Assembly (NCBI RefSeq): GCF_900142005.1
Contig: NZ_FQZL01000005.1
Location: 310,001-374,000 of the forward strand
Reading direction: 5' to 3'
From: Dethiosulfatibacter aminovorans DSM 17477
GTDB taxonomy: Bacteria; Bacillota; Clostridia; Tissierellales; Dethiosulfatibacteraceae
Length of the DNA: 64,000 nucleotides
The notes under the pieces are model-generated. The model was not told the origin of the DNA. It made no database searches and saw only the letters and a list, made by a program, of their open reading frames with translations. Within the stretch, counting starts at the first letter, position 1. Every line of letters starts with the position of its first letter. Positions 15,095 to 22,931 of this stretch are shown here, piece after piece. The position numbers and the translations under genes were made by a program.

Positions 15095-18000
15095 ATGTTT
15101 TCAAGATTTGCAGTAAGGAGACCCGTTACAATTGTAATGATAATCCTCATTGTCATACTTATAGGGTCAGTATCCCTTTCAATGCTGCCAGTAGACCTCT
15201 TGCCGTCAATAGAATTTCCCATTGCGGTAGTGTCCACGAGCTATTCGGGAGTAGGTCCCGAGGAGATGGAGACCCTCATAACGAAGCCACTGGAGGATGT
15301 TCTTACAACTGTTGAGAATATAGATACAATACAGTCCTATTCTTTCGAAGGGGCTTCCCTCATAGTGTTGCAGTTCGACTTCGGTACGGACATGGATTTT
15401 GCGGCATTGGAGATGAGGGAAAAGATAGACCTTGTGAAGGGGTATCTGCCGGAGGATTCAACGAGTCCTACGGTGTTCAAGTTTGACCCCAACGCCATGC
15501 CCATCATGTATATGACAATAGAGAGCAAGGGAGATATCTATACGACCCAGAATATTGCCGAGGATATTGTAAAGACGAGATTGGAGAGGCTTGAAGGTGT
15601 TGCTTCCGTTGACGTCCTTGGAGGGTACGAGAGGGAAGTGGAAATAGAGCTCATCGAGGACAGGGTGGAGGGCTATGGTCTGACTTCTGATTATATAGCA
15701 GGGATACTTGCAGGCGACAACCTCAATCTTCCGGGAGGAGAAGTGTTCAAGGGAAGCAAGGCTCTGACAGTGAGGACTCTCGGAGAATACGAGTCCGTAA
15801 ATGAAATAAGGAATGCAAACATACCTCTCATGACGGGAGGGATTGTAAAGCTTAAGGACCTGGGTACGGTTGACCTTGTCAATACTGATAGGTCGACAAT
15901 CGCCAAGTACAACGGCATGGACACCTTGGAAATTTCCATAATGAAACAGTCCGGTGTCAATACGGTTAATGTAAGCAGGCTCATAAACAGTGAGATAGAG
16001 AAACTTGAAAAGGAATATCCGAACATCGATATTAAGACAGTCTTTGACCAGGCTGATTTCATCAACCAGGCCATAATGAGAATGGTGCAGTCAGGTCTGA
16101 CGGGTGGAACACTTGCGATTCTAATACTTCTTTTGTTTCTCAGGAATATAAGGTCCACGATCATCATATCCCTGACCATACCGATTTCCATAATAGCCAC
16201 TTTCATACTTATGTATTTCTCCGACGTTACCATGAACATGATGACTCTTGGAGGACTGGCTCTTGGAATAGGTATGCTTGTTGACAACTCCATAGTTGTT
16301 CTTGAGAATATCTTCAGGCACAGGACGGAGGGGATGAAGATCAAGGAGGCTTCCGTGACGGGAGCCAATGAAGTTGCAACTGCAGTTACGGCATCCACTC
16401 TTACTACCATTGCGGTATTCCTTCCAATAGTATTCGTTGAGGGTATTACGTCCACAATATTCAAGGAACTGGCAATGACTATAACATTTGCCCTCATAAG
16501 TTCTCTTGGAGTTGCGCTGACACTCATACCCATGATGTCTTCCCAGCTTCTTACAATCAAGAACATCAAGTTTGATGTTCATGCCGAGGAAGAAGGGGAG
16601 AAGCTTGAAAAGGGATTCCTCAACAAGATACGAAAGATATACAAAAGAGTACTCAAAGCAGGTCTCGACCACAGGATAATGGTAGTGGTACTGAGCATAG
16701 TCATCTTTGTGGTAAGTGCGGTATCGCTGACCACAGTCGGATCTTCTTTCTTCCCTGCCACTGACGAAGGACAGATCAACATAACAGTGAATCTGCCTAC
16801 AGGCGCAGAACTTGAAGAGACCGGCGAGGTTGTGACGGAGCTTGAGAATCTGCTCTACGATATACCTGAAATCGATTATGTTTTCTCGAGAATCGGTTCA
16901 GGAGGACAGTTCGGAAGCATGGGGGGGAGTTCTTCGGATATGGCATCCATGATGGTGATGCTTGTTGACCTTTCAGAAAGAGACAGGTCCTCATCCCAGG
17001 TTGCAGACGAAGTTAGAAAGCTTGCCAAGGACATTCCAGGTGCGGAATTCAGCATATCTGCCGCATCCATGATGATGGGATCCGGCATGGGAGGCGGTGG
17101 AATAAGCATCAGCATCAGAGGAAACGACATGGACATACTTGAAAAGATAAGCTCCGATGTAAAGGACATGATGCTGAAGGTTGAAGGAACAAGAGAAGTA
17201 ACCACCTCCATTGAGGAAGGAGTTCCCGAGGTTCATGTGAACATAGACAAGAACAGGGCGTCCCAGTACGGCCTCACTTCATACGGCATAGCGACAGGAG
17301 TAAGTTCCACCCTCTCAGGAAAGAGGGCAACGACTTTCAAGTTTGAAGGTGAAGAGATCAATGTTGTAATCAAGGGTGACGAGATATACGGTGAAAGTAT
17401 CCACAATCTGGGTCTCATGCAGATATCGACTCCGACGGGAGGTACGGTTCCTCTGTCGCAGGTTGCAGACATAGAACTTTCAAGAGGTCCTGTAAGCATT
17501 CAGCGTGAGGACCAGGCACGGGTTGTGACTGTTAGCTGCGAGACCTTCGGAAGGGATATCCAGAGCGTTACCGGAGATATCAGTACACTGATAGACCAGT
17601 ATGATATGCCCCAGGGATACATACTTTCCTTCGGAGGAGAGACCGAGATGATTGAGGATGCATTCCGAGACCTTTCACTTGTTCTCGTACTTGCAATAGT
17701 CCTGGTTTACATGATTCTGGCAGCCCAGTTCGAATCGCTTATCCAGCCTCTCTCAATCATGCTGACTGTCCCCCTTGCACTGTCGGGAGGATTTTTGGGA
17801 CTGTTCATTACAAGGGTTGACCTGAGCGTTCCTGCAGTCATAGGATTCATAGTCCTCGTAGGTATAGTAGTCAACAATGCCATAGTCCTTGTTGACTATA
17901 TAAACAAGAGGCGTGCCGATGGAGAGGAAAGAAGGGAAGCAATTCTCAATGCAGGCCCCATAAGACTCAGACCGATTCTGATGACCGCCATGACTACAGT

Positions 18001-18199
18001 CCTTGGACTGTTCCCTCTGGCTCTTGGAATAGGAGAAGGTGCGGAGATGTCAATGCCCCTTGCCATAGTAGTAATTGGAGGATTGTTGTTGTCAACCATA
18101 CTGACTCTGGTATATGTGCCGGTAATATATACCATAATTGACGATATTGCAGAGTTTGTAAAGAGGAAGATACACTGGGAGGAGGCCCACAATGCCTGA
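15095..18199 (+). CDS. RND-family efflux pump (AcrB/HAE1-like)
   Basis: A 1034-residue inner-membrane antiporter of the hydrophobe/amphiphile efflux group. The N terminus (MFSRFAVRRPVTIVM), the segment GLALGIGMLVDNSIVVLENIFRHR with the Asp of the proton relay in TM4, and the second-half repeat VGIVVNNAIVLVDYINKRR are all typical. Two large extracytoplasmic loops follow TM1 and TM7, one with a Gly/Met/Ser-rich stretch near 610-680. The ATG at 15095 is favoured over GTG at 15089 by spacing to AGGGGTGA. It overlaps the TetR gene by 8 bp. The substrate is unknown; metals or lipophilic compounds are possible. Confidence 0.95.
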   Translation: MFSRFAVRRPVTIVMIILIVILIGSVSLSMLPVDLLPSIEFPIAVVSTSYSGVGPEEMETLITKPLEDVLTTVENIDTIQSYSFEGASLIVLQFDFGTDMDFAALEMREKIDLVKGYLPEDSTSPTVFKFDPNAMPIMYMTIESKGDIYTTQNIAEDIVKTRLERLEGVASVDVLGGYEREVEIELIEDRVEGYGLTSDYIAGILAGDNLNLPGGEVFKGSKALTVRTLGEYESVNEIRNANIPLMTGGIVKLKDLGTVDLVNTDRSTIAKYNGMDTLEISIMKQSGVNTVNVSRLINSEIEKLEKEYPNIDIKTVFDQADFINQAIMRMVQSGLTGGTLAILILLLFLRNIRSTIIISLTIPISIIATFILMYFSDVTMNMMTLGGLALGIGMLVDNSIVVLENIFRHRTEGMKIKEASVTGANEVATAVTASTLTTIAVFLPIVFVEGITSTIFKELAMTITFALISSLGVALTLIPMMSSQLLTIKNIKFDVHAEEEGEKLEKGFLNKIRKIYKRVLKAGLDHRIMVVVLSIVIFVVSAVSLTTVGSSFFPATDEGQINITVNLPTGAELEETGEVVTELENLLYDIPEIDYVFSRIGSGGQFGSMGGSSSDMASMMVMLVDLSERDRSSSQVADEVRKLAKDIPGAEFSISAASMMMGSGMGGGGISISIRGNDMDILEKISSDVKDMMLKVEGTREVTTSIEEGVPEVHVNIDKNRASQYGLTSYGIATGVSSTLSGKRATTFKFEGEEINVVIKGDEIYGESIHNLGLMQISTPTGGTVPLSQVADIELSRGPVSIQREDQARVVTVSCETFGRDIQSVTGDISTLIDQYDMPQGYILSFGGETEMIEDAFRDLSLVLVLAIVLVYMILAAQFESLIQPLSIMLTVPLALSGGFLGLFITRVDLSVPAVIGFIVLVGIVVNNAIVLVDYINKRRADGEERREAILNAGPIRLRPILMTAMTTVLGLFPLALGIGEGAEMSMPLAIVVIGGLLLSTILTLVYVPVIYTIIDDIAEFVKRKIHWEEAHNA

Positions 18200-18785
18200 G
18201 ATGAGCAAAAGGGACCTCATATTGAATTCCGCCTTTGAGATATTCAGGACAAAGGGTTTTCACAATGCTAAAATAGAAGAAATTGCCAAAAATGCAGGAA
18301 TTGGAAAGGGGACAGTATATGAATATTTCTCCGGCAAGAAGGAAATCTTCGAGGAATCCTTTATCAGGAATGTTGAAATGGGTCTCCAGGAGGTTCATGA
18401 GATATTTGTCAGTGAATTGTCCTTCAAAGAAAAACTGGCGAAATTTCTTAAATACAAGTATAATATAATTACAGTACATACCAGTCTTGCAGAGGTATTC
18501 TTTGCCCAGGGAGACCTTATTTCAAAAAGGGTAAAGGATGTTTTTTTAAAAAACATGGGCAAGCATACCTTGGACGTCATAAGACTTATTGAACAGGGAA
18601 TTGATGAAGGTTTAATAAGGAAGACAGTGGACAAGGAGATTCTTTGTTCCTGCATCATGGGATTGTCCAACCATTACATCGGAATGGTCATGTTCAAGGC
18701 TGGTGGAAAAGAGCCGGACTACGGATACATAGTGGACCAGGTTCTTGAAGGTTTTGGTGAAAAGGAGGATTGCAATGAAAACTAA
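18192..18785 (+). CDS. TetR/AcrR-family repressor of the RND operon
   Basis: A 197-residue regulator. The N-terminal helix-turn-helix is typical (IEEIAKNAGIGKGTVYEYFSGKKEIF, about 27-52), and a helical ligand-binding domain follows. It is encoded inside the efflux operon, between pump and TolC-like genes, with overlaps on both sides. A TetR-type operator sits over the operon promoter, so autoregulated, ligand-released repression is the natural reading. Start set by GGAGG 8 nt upstream of the ATG. Confidence 0.9.
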   Translation: MPEMSKRDLILNSAFEIFRTKGFHNAKIEEIAKNAGIGKGTVYEYFSGKKEIFEESFIRNVEMGLQEVHEIFVSELSFKEKLAKFLKYKYNIITVHTSLAEVFFAQGDLISKRVKDVFLKNMGKHTLDVIRLIEQGIDEGLIRKTVDKEILCSCIMGLSNHYIGMVMFKAGGKEPDYGYIVDQVLEGFGEKEDCNEN

Positions 18786-19983
18786 AATAACAGCAATTGC
18801 CTGCGCAGCGGCTCTGGCGTTGTCAATGCCGGCATTTGCAACGGAAGGCTTGACGGCAACAACGACATCAATGGAAACAACATCTGCAGTGGCTGAAATG
18901 GAGCTTACCCTTGAAGAGGCTCAAAACCTTGCAATAGAAAACAGCTATGCAGTAAAAAGCCTTCTTAGAAATATAGGAAATACGAAGGAGTTGATCGACG
19001 ATCAGGAAGATCTTCAGGAAGATATGGAGAATCTATTGAAGCTGCCTCTGGCATATCTGCCCGGCAACATAACCGATGATTTTATCAATACACTTCTTCT
19101 TAAAAAGGGCTATGGAGTCAAGGGAGCTGAAACGCAGCTGTTTGTACTTGAAAATACAATAGGACAGACTGAGGAAGCCTTGAAGATCGGCGCCCTTACA
19201 GCATATTATCAGGTACTTCTTGCACAGAAGTCCGTAGAGCTTAATTCTACTGCATATCAGAATGAACTTGGTCATTTGAAAACGGCTCAGATAAAGTATG
19301 AGACAGGAGTGATAACTAAGCTTGACCTCCTTCAGGAGGAACTTGCAGTGAATACTGCAAAGACCGACCTTGACAACGCAATTGATGAACTTGAAATCAA
19401 AAAGCTTGAATTCAACAATACCGTTGGTCTTGAACTGGGTGAGAAGGTGAAGTTTGTTTCAGGTGTGGAGAATGGTGACATGACAAACCTGTCAATAGAA
19501 GAGGCGGTTGAACTTGCCTTTGACAACAGGCCGGAAAGTGCAAACAAGTGGGCTGAATATGAGCTTAAAGAGGTTGAGACCAGTGCCTATAAATCATACT
19601 ATACCTCCGGCAACAGACAGTACAAGTATGCCGTTGAGGAGCTTGAAGAGGCAATGCACAACTACGAGCAGTCATTCAGGGACATAGAGCTTGATGTAAG
19701 GACAAAATATCTTGAGCTTGTGAAGGCTGAAAGGTCACTGAACAACATGGATGAGACCATAACCCTTTCAAGAGAGGCTCTCAGGGTTTCAAAACTTTTC
19801 TATGAATACGACCTTGCGACTATTCAGGATGTATCCGATGCCGAAACAAGCTTGAAGCAGGCTGAAATCGGGAGATATCAGCTTCTTGTGGGATACAATA
19901 TATCAAGAATGATGTTTGAGAATTCCATAGATGTTGGAATGCCAAGCTCATCAACTTCTTCATCGTCATCCATGGGATTTTAG
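18775..19983 (+). CDS. TolC-like outer membrane efflux protein
   Basis: A 402-residue protein with a cleavable signal peptide (ending AFA) and two repeats of long amphipathic helices of the OEP/TolC family (LTLEEAQNLAIENSYAVK near the start; SIEEAVELAFDNRPES starting the second repeat), ending in a low-complexity Ser tail. It should act as the outer duct for the RND pump. A TolC-like partner in an otherwise Gram-positive-looking genome is known from some Clostridia but raises the question of where the duct ends. AAGGAGG sets the ATG at 18775, inside the end of the TetR gene. Confidence 0.85.
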   Translation: MKTKITAIACAAALALSMPAFATEGLTATTTSMETTSAVAEMELTLEEAQNLAIENSYAVKSLLRNIGNTKELIDDQEDLQEDMENLLKLPLAYLPGNITDDFINTLLLKKGYGVKGAETQLFVLENTIGQTEEALKIGALTAYYQVLLAQKSVELNSTAYQNELGHLKTAQIKYETGVITKLDLLQEELAVNTAKTDLDNAIDELEIKKLEFNNTVGLELGEKVKFVSGVENGDMTNLSIEEAVELAFDNRPESANKWAEYELKEVETSAYKSYYTSGNRQYKYAVEELEEAMHNYEQSFRDIELDVRTKYLELVKAERSLNNMDETITLSREALRVSKLFYEYDLATIQDVSDAETSLKQAEIGRYQLLVGYNISRMMFENSIDVGMPSSSTSSSSSMGF

Positions 19984-20011
19984 GAAAACATAAATACATG
20001 TCAGCAAAACC

Positions 20012-20041
20012 GACCCGCTCATCCAGGCGGGTCTTTTGTTT
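20012..20041 (+). terminator. Terminator of the RND efflux operon
   Basis: GACCCGC/GCGGGTC (20012-20018 and 20027-20033) with an 8-nt loop, followed by TTTTGTTTT. Confidence 0.9.
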
Positions 20042-20119
20042 TCGCACCTGTAAACGATTTGCTGAAAAATACAGGAATTTAATAAACATAACTTGCGTTC
20101 ATCCTATAGAAATTCCCCT

Positions 20120-20148
20120 TCACTTGTGGTAGAATAAAAAATATAATA
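20120..20148 (+). promoter_or_regulatory. Promoter of the glutaredoxin-thioesterase-DUF3870 genes
   Basis: TTCACT (20120-20125), 17-bp spacer, TATAAT (20143-20148), 25 bp upstream of the glutaredoxin-like start. Confidence 0.5.
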
Positions 20149-20172
20149 AAAAGAAAAATAGGAGGTACAACT

Positions 20173-20397
20173 ATGGCAAAGGTAGTTGTTTATTCAAGTA
20201 ATACATGTCCTCACTGCGTCTCTGCAAAGGACTATCTTAAGGAAAAGGGCGTGGAATTCGAAGAAAAGAATGTGTCAACGGACATGGAAGCAAGAAAAGA
20301 GCTTATGGGCATGGGATATATGGGAGTGCCTATAATAATGGTAGACGATGAAGTTGTTGAAGGATTCAACAGAGCAAAACTTGACGAGCTAGTGTAG
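20173..20397 (+). CDS. Glutaredoxin-like thiol-disulfide protein
   Basis: A 74-residue thioredoxin-fold protein with the dithiol active site CPHC (Cys12, Cys15), the cis-Pro segment MGVPIIMVDDE and the C-terminal GFNRAKLDELV typical of NrdH/glutaredoxin-like proteins of anaerobes. It should reduce disulfides in the cytoplasm. It starts a short cotranscribed set with a thioesterase and a DUF3870 protein. Start supported by TAGGAGGTAC. Confidence 0.88.
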   Translation: MAKVVVYSSNTCPHCVSAKDYLKEKGVEFEEKNVSTDMEARKELMGMGYMGVPIIMVDDEVVEGFNRAKLDELV

Positions 20398-20405
20398 GTG
20401 TCGCC

Positions 20406-20783
20406 ATGGATTTTAACATAACACCGGGACTTAAGTTCCAGACGGAAAATATTGTTGAGCACAAGGATACTGCAGCAGCCATTGGAAGCGGCTTCGTTGA
20501 GGTTCTTTCGACTCCGATGATGATCGCCAATATGGAGGGTACATGTGCAGCTTGTGTGAAGGACTACCTTCCCGAAGGATTCAGCACGGTTGGAACACAT
20601 GTCAATGTCAGCCACAAGGCTGCAGTCAATCTGGGAGAAAGCTACAAGACGGAATGCGAACTTATAGAGGTCGACAGGAAAAAGCTTGTCTTCAAGGTGA
20701 GGACATTTGTGGATGAAAAGACTATCGGCGAAGGTACACATGACAGATTCATAATCGACGTATCCAAATTCATGAGCAAATAG
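20406..20783 (+). CDS. Hotdog-fold acyl-CoA thioesterase (FlK-like)
   Basis: A 125-residue single-hotdog protein of the FlK (fluoroacetyl-CoA thioesterase) type. The three FlK catalytic positions can be matched: Thr in LSTP, Glu in NMEGTC and His in VGTHVNVSH. Natural substrates are probably short acyl-CoAs. The CoA-transferase and methylmalonyl-CoA genes downstream suggest a housekeeping role in acyl-CoA turnover, which is inference. It starts 8 bp after the glutaredoxin gene. Confidence 0.82.
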   Translation: MDFNITPGLKFQTENIVEHKDTAAAIGSGFVEVLSTPMMIANMEGTCAACVKDYLPEGFSTVGTHVNVSHKAAVNLGESYKTECELIEVDRKKLVFKVRTFVDEKTIGEGTHDRFIIDVSKFMSK

Positions 20784-20799
20784 ACATCGGGAGAATCCT

Positions 20800-21129
20800 A
20801 TGATAGACAATATTGCAGATGAGATCATTGTGACGGGTTATGCAAAGCTTCCTTCCAACATCACGGCGAGGAAGCTTTACGAGGTCATAGCTGTGGCCCT
20901 GCTGGTGAAGACCCAGACTGGTGAGATCATCGAAGCCGACTGTACCCTGTCCACAAATCTTGCAAAGAAGTTCACCAACGACATGTTGAAAGGCAAATGC
21001 CTGAGCGACATAGATGACATTGAATATACAATTGATACTGCTTATTTCGGTTCCGCGAAGAAGGCAATAAAGACTGCCGTGCAGAACTGCAAGAAAAGAT
21101 TCGATTCCCTCATGGATGACGAAGATTGA
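20800..21129 (+). CDS. DUF3870 family protein
   Basis: A 109-residue soluble protein matching what I recall of the DUF3870 family: an early TGYAKLP segment, then a predicted mixed alpha/beta core with one Cys each in EADCTLS, KGKCLS and QNCKKR. No catalytic motif can be named. It follows the thioesterase gene by 16 bp and is probably in the same transcript. In this context a link to acyl-CoA or amino-acid fermentation is possible, but the function is unknown. Confidence 0.7.
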   Translation: MIDNIADEIIVTGYAKLPSNITARKLYEVIAVALLVKTQTGEIIEADCTLSTNLAKKFTNDMLKGKCLSDIDDIEYTIDTAYFGSAKKAIKTAVQNCKKRFDSLMDDED

Positions 21130-21147
21130 CAATATTTTATCAAATAA

Positions 21148-21176
21148 TTGACAAAATCAGATTAATGGTATATTAT
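21148..21176 (+). promoter_or_regulatory. Promoter of the CoA-transferase gene
   Basis: TTGACA (21148-21153), 17-bp spacer, TATTAT (21171-21176): near-consensus. It is 146 bp upstream of the start codon, so the mRNA has a leader of about 138 nt that contains a terminator-like hairpin. Confidence 0.8.
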
Positions 21177-21199
21177 AAGAACATAAAAGAATATCCTAT

Positions 21200-21286
21200 T
21201 TATTCGTGGTAATAAGATTTCCCCTTATTTCTAAGCGAGTGATGCACGGTTAATGGCATTCTATGCCTTTATTCGTGCTTTTTTTA
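21200..21286 (+). promoter_or_regulatory. Attenuator-like leader before the CoA-transferase
   Basis: Within the leader, an outer stem GCACG/CGTGC (21244-21248, 21274-21278) encloses an inner stem GGCAT/ATGCC (21255-21259, 21263-21267) and is followed directly by seven T: an intrinsic terminator upstream of the gene. Before it, AATAAG/CTTATT (about 21210-21229) can form a hairpin, and TTTATTCGTG occurs twice (about 21199-21208 and again as the 3' arm region 21268-21277), so the first copy could compete for the same CACG. This suggests conditional termination; no known riboswitch class was recognised. Confidence 0.55.
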
Positions 21287-21321
21287 TTCTATTGGTTAAT
21301 TTTAAATGGAGGTGTCCAGAG

Positions 21322-22803
21322 ATGGATAAAAGAATCAGATGCAGTGAACTTGAAAGCAAGATTGTAAGTGCTGAAGAAGCGGCTTTGTTGGTTAAGGATG
21401 GAATGGTAGTTGGTGCCAGCGGTTTTACACCTGCAGGATATCCCAAGGCTGTGCCTCTTGCCATAGCGGAAAGAGCTGAAAATGGGGAAAAACTGGGGAT
21501 AACACTGATAACGGGAGCATCAGTAGGCGATGAACTGGACGGAGCGCTGGCAAGAGCAGGGGTTGTCAGGAAAAGGTATCCATACCAGACAAATAAAAGT
21601 ATGAGAGACAGCATCAATGCAGGAGAAATAGCATATGCAGACATGCATCTCAGTCATGTTCCTCAGTGGATAAAGTACGGCTACTTTGGAAACATAGATG
21701 TTGCAATCGTTGAAGCTGTAGCAATTACTGAAGACGGGGGAATAGTACCTTCCACTTCAATAGGGAACTCAAATGTACTGGTAGATATGGCAGACGTTGT
21801 CATAGTTGAAATAAACACATCCCAGCCTGAATCACTGGAAGGTATCCATGATATATACAGTCCTGCAAATCCGCCTCACAGGAAGCCGATACCAGTTCTT
21901 AATCCTGAAGACAGGATAGGGACTACATATATTCCATGCGACCCGGAAAAGATCAAGGCTATAGTATACTCGGACATTACAGATAAAACAAGGGGAGTAA
22001 CACCCATAGACGAGGATTCAAAGAAGGTTTCAAAATTCATAATAGATTTCCTGAAGGATGAAATCAAGGCGGGAAGAATGCCTGAAAAGCTGCTTCCTCT
22101 GCAGTCTGGAGTGGGTAGTGTTGCAAATGCAATCCTTGGTGGACTGTGTGAATCGGATTTCGAAAATCTCAACATATATTCGGAGGTTTTGCAGGATTCA
22201 GTTCTGGATCTCATCGACTGCGGAAAGGTAGATGTTGCGTCTGCTACATCACTAACCATATCACCGGAAAGGCTCGATGATTTCTATGAGAATTTCGACA
22301 AGTACAGGGACAAGATAATACTGAGGCCTCAGGAAATAAGCAACAATCCTGAAGTAATAAGGAGACTTGGAGTTATTGCGATGAACACTGCAATAGAATT
22401 TGACATCTATGGCAATGTAAACTCCACAAATGTTAATGGTGTAAGGATGATGAACGGTATAGGAGGTTCAGGAGATTTTGCTAGAAATGCCTACCTGACA
22501 ATATTCATCACAATGTCAACTGCCAAGAACGGTACGCTTTCAAGCGTGGTTCCTTTCGTAAAGCATGTTGACCATACGGAGCATGACGTGCATGTGGTAG
22601 TAACGGAGCAGGGAATAGCGGATCTTAGGGGATTATCACCAAAAGAAAAAGCAATAACCATAATAGAAAATTGCGTTCATCCCGATTTCAAGGAGGAGCT
22701 TATGGAATACTATGAAAACTCGTTGAAAGAAAGCTCCCATCTGCATACGCCTCATGATCTCAGCAAGGTTTTCGCAAAAAAAGAGGCTGCAAAAGCCGAC
22801 TAA
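21322..22803 (+). CDS. Acetyl-CoA hydrolase/transferase family CoA-transferase (succinate type)
   Basis: A 493-residue class I CoA-transferase of the Cat1/ScpC/AarC family, which moves CoA between acyl groups such as succinate, propionate and acetate. Recognisable parts are VVGASGFTPAGYPKAVPLAIAE-like start, the mid GVGSVANAILGGL, the GIGGSGDFARNAY motif and VTEQGIADLRGLSPKEKA near the end. The methylmalonyl-CoA mutase set downstream supports a succinyl-CoA:propionate (or acetate) role. A longer frame from 21253 is open but overlaps the terminator-like hairpin; GGAGGTG at 21308-21314 selects the ATG at 21322. Confidence 0.88.
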   Translation: MDKRIRCSELESKIVSAEEAALLVKDGMVVGASGFTPAGYPKAVPLAIAERAENGEKLGITLITGASVGDELDGALARAGVVRKRYPYQTNKSMRDSINAGEIAYADMHLSHVPQWIKYGYFGNIDVAIVEAVAITEDGGIVPSTSIGNSNVLVDMADVVIVEINTSQPESLEGIHDIYSPANPPHRKPIPVLNPEDRIGTTYIPCDPEKIKAIVYSDITDKTRGVTPIDEDSKKVSKFIIDFLKDEIKAGRMPEKLLPLQSGVGSVANAILGGLCESDFENLNIYSEVLQDSVLDLIDCGKVDVASATSLTISPERLDDFYENFDKYRDKIILRPQEISNNPEVIRRLGVIAMNTAIEFDIYGNVNSTNVNGVRMMNGIGGSGDFARNAYLTIFITMSTAKNGTLSSVVPFVKHVDHTEHDVHVVVTEQGIADLRGLSPKEKAITIIENCVHPDFKEELMEYYENSLKESSHLHTPHDLSKVFAKKEAAKAD

Positions 22804-22813
22804 AACGCAATGG

Positions 22814-22866
22814 AAATGCAAGATTTAAAAAAAATAAATCATTTTTGCAATAAAACTTGCATTTTT
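22814..22866 (+). terminator. Probable terminator after the CoA-transferase
   Basis: AAATGCAAG (22814-22822) pairs with CTTGCATTT (22856-22864), with an inner GATTTA/TAAATC stem, and is followed by a T run. The loop is large. The 3' arm also holds the -35 box of the next gene, so some readthrough is likely. Confidence 0.5.
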
Positions 22867-22885
22867 AAATAATTAACTATATATT
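22857..22885 (+). promoter_or_regulatory. Promoter of the methylmalonyl-CoA mutase operon
   Basis: TTGCAT (22857-22862), 17-bp spacer, TATATT (22880-22885), 47 bp before the mutase start. A short tandem repeat (TTAACTATATA) overlaps the -10 region. Confidence 0.55.
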
Positions 22886-22931
22886 AACTATATATTTAGT
22901 ATGTAAAAACGTACTTTGGAGGTAAAATTTT

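Noticed and set aside
16121..16672. Minus-strand open frame of 183 codons inside the RND pump gene
   Set aside because: Antisense shadow of the pump coding sequence, with biased Tyr/Ser/Cys composition and no recognisable domain.
20406..20783. Fluoroacetate resistance function for the FlK-like thioesterase
   Set aside because: Only the fold and the catalytic positions match; many anaerobes have such proteins without meeting fluoroacetate.
21253..21321. N-terminal extension of the CoA-transferase
   Set aside because: The extra 23 codons overlap the terminator-like hairpin and a T run and lack a ribosome site; GGAGGTG supports ATG 21322.
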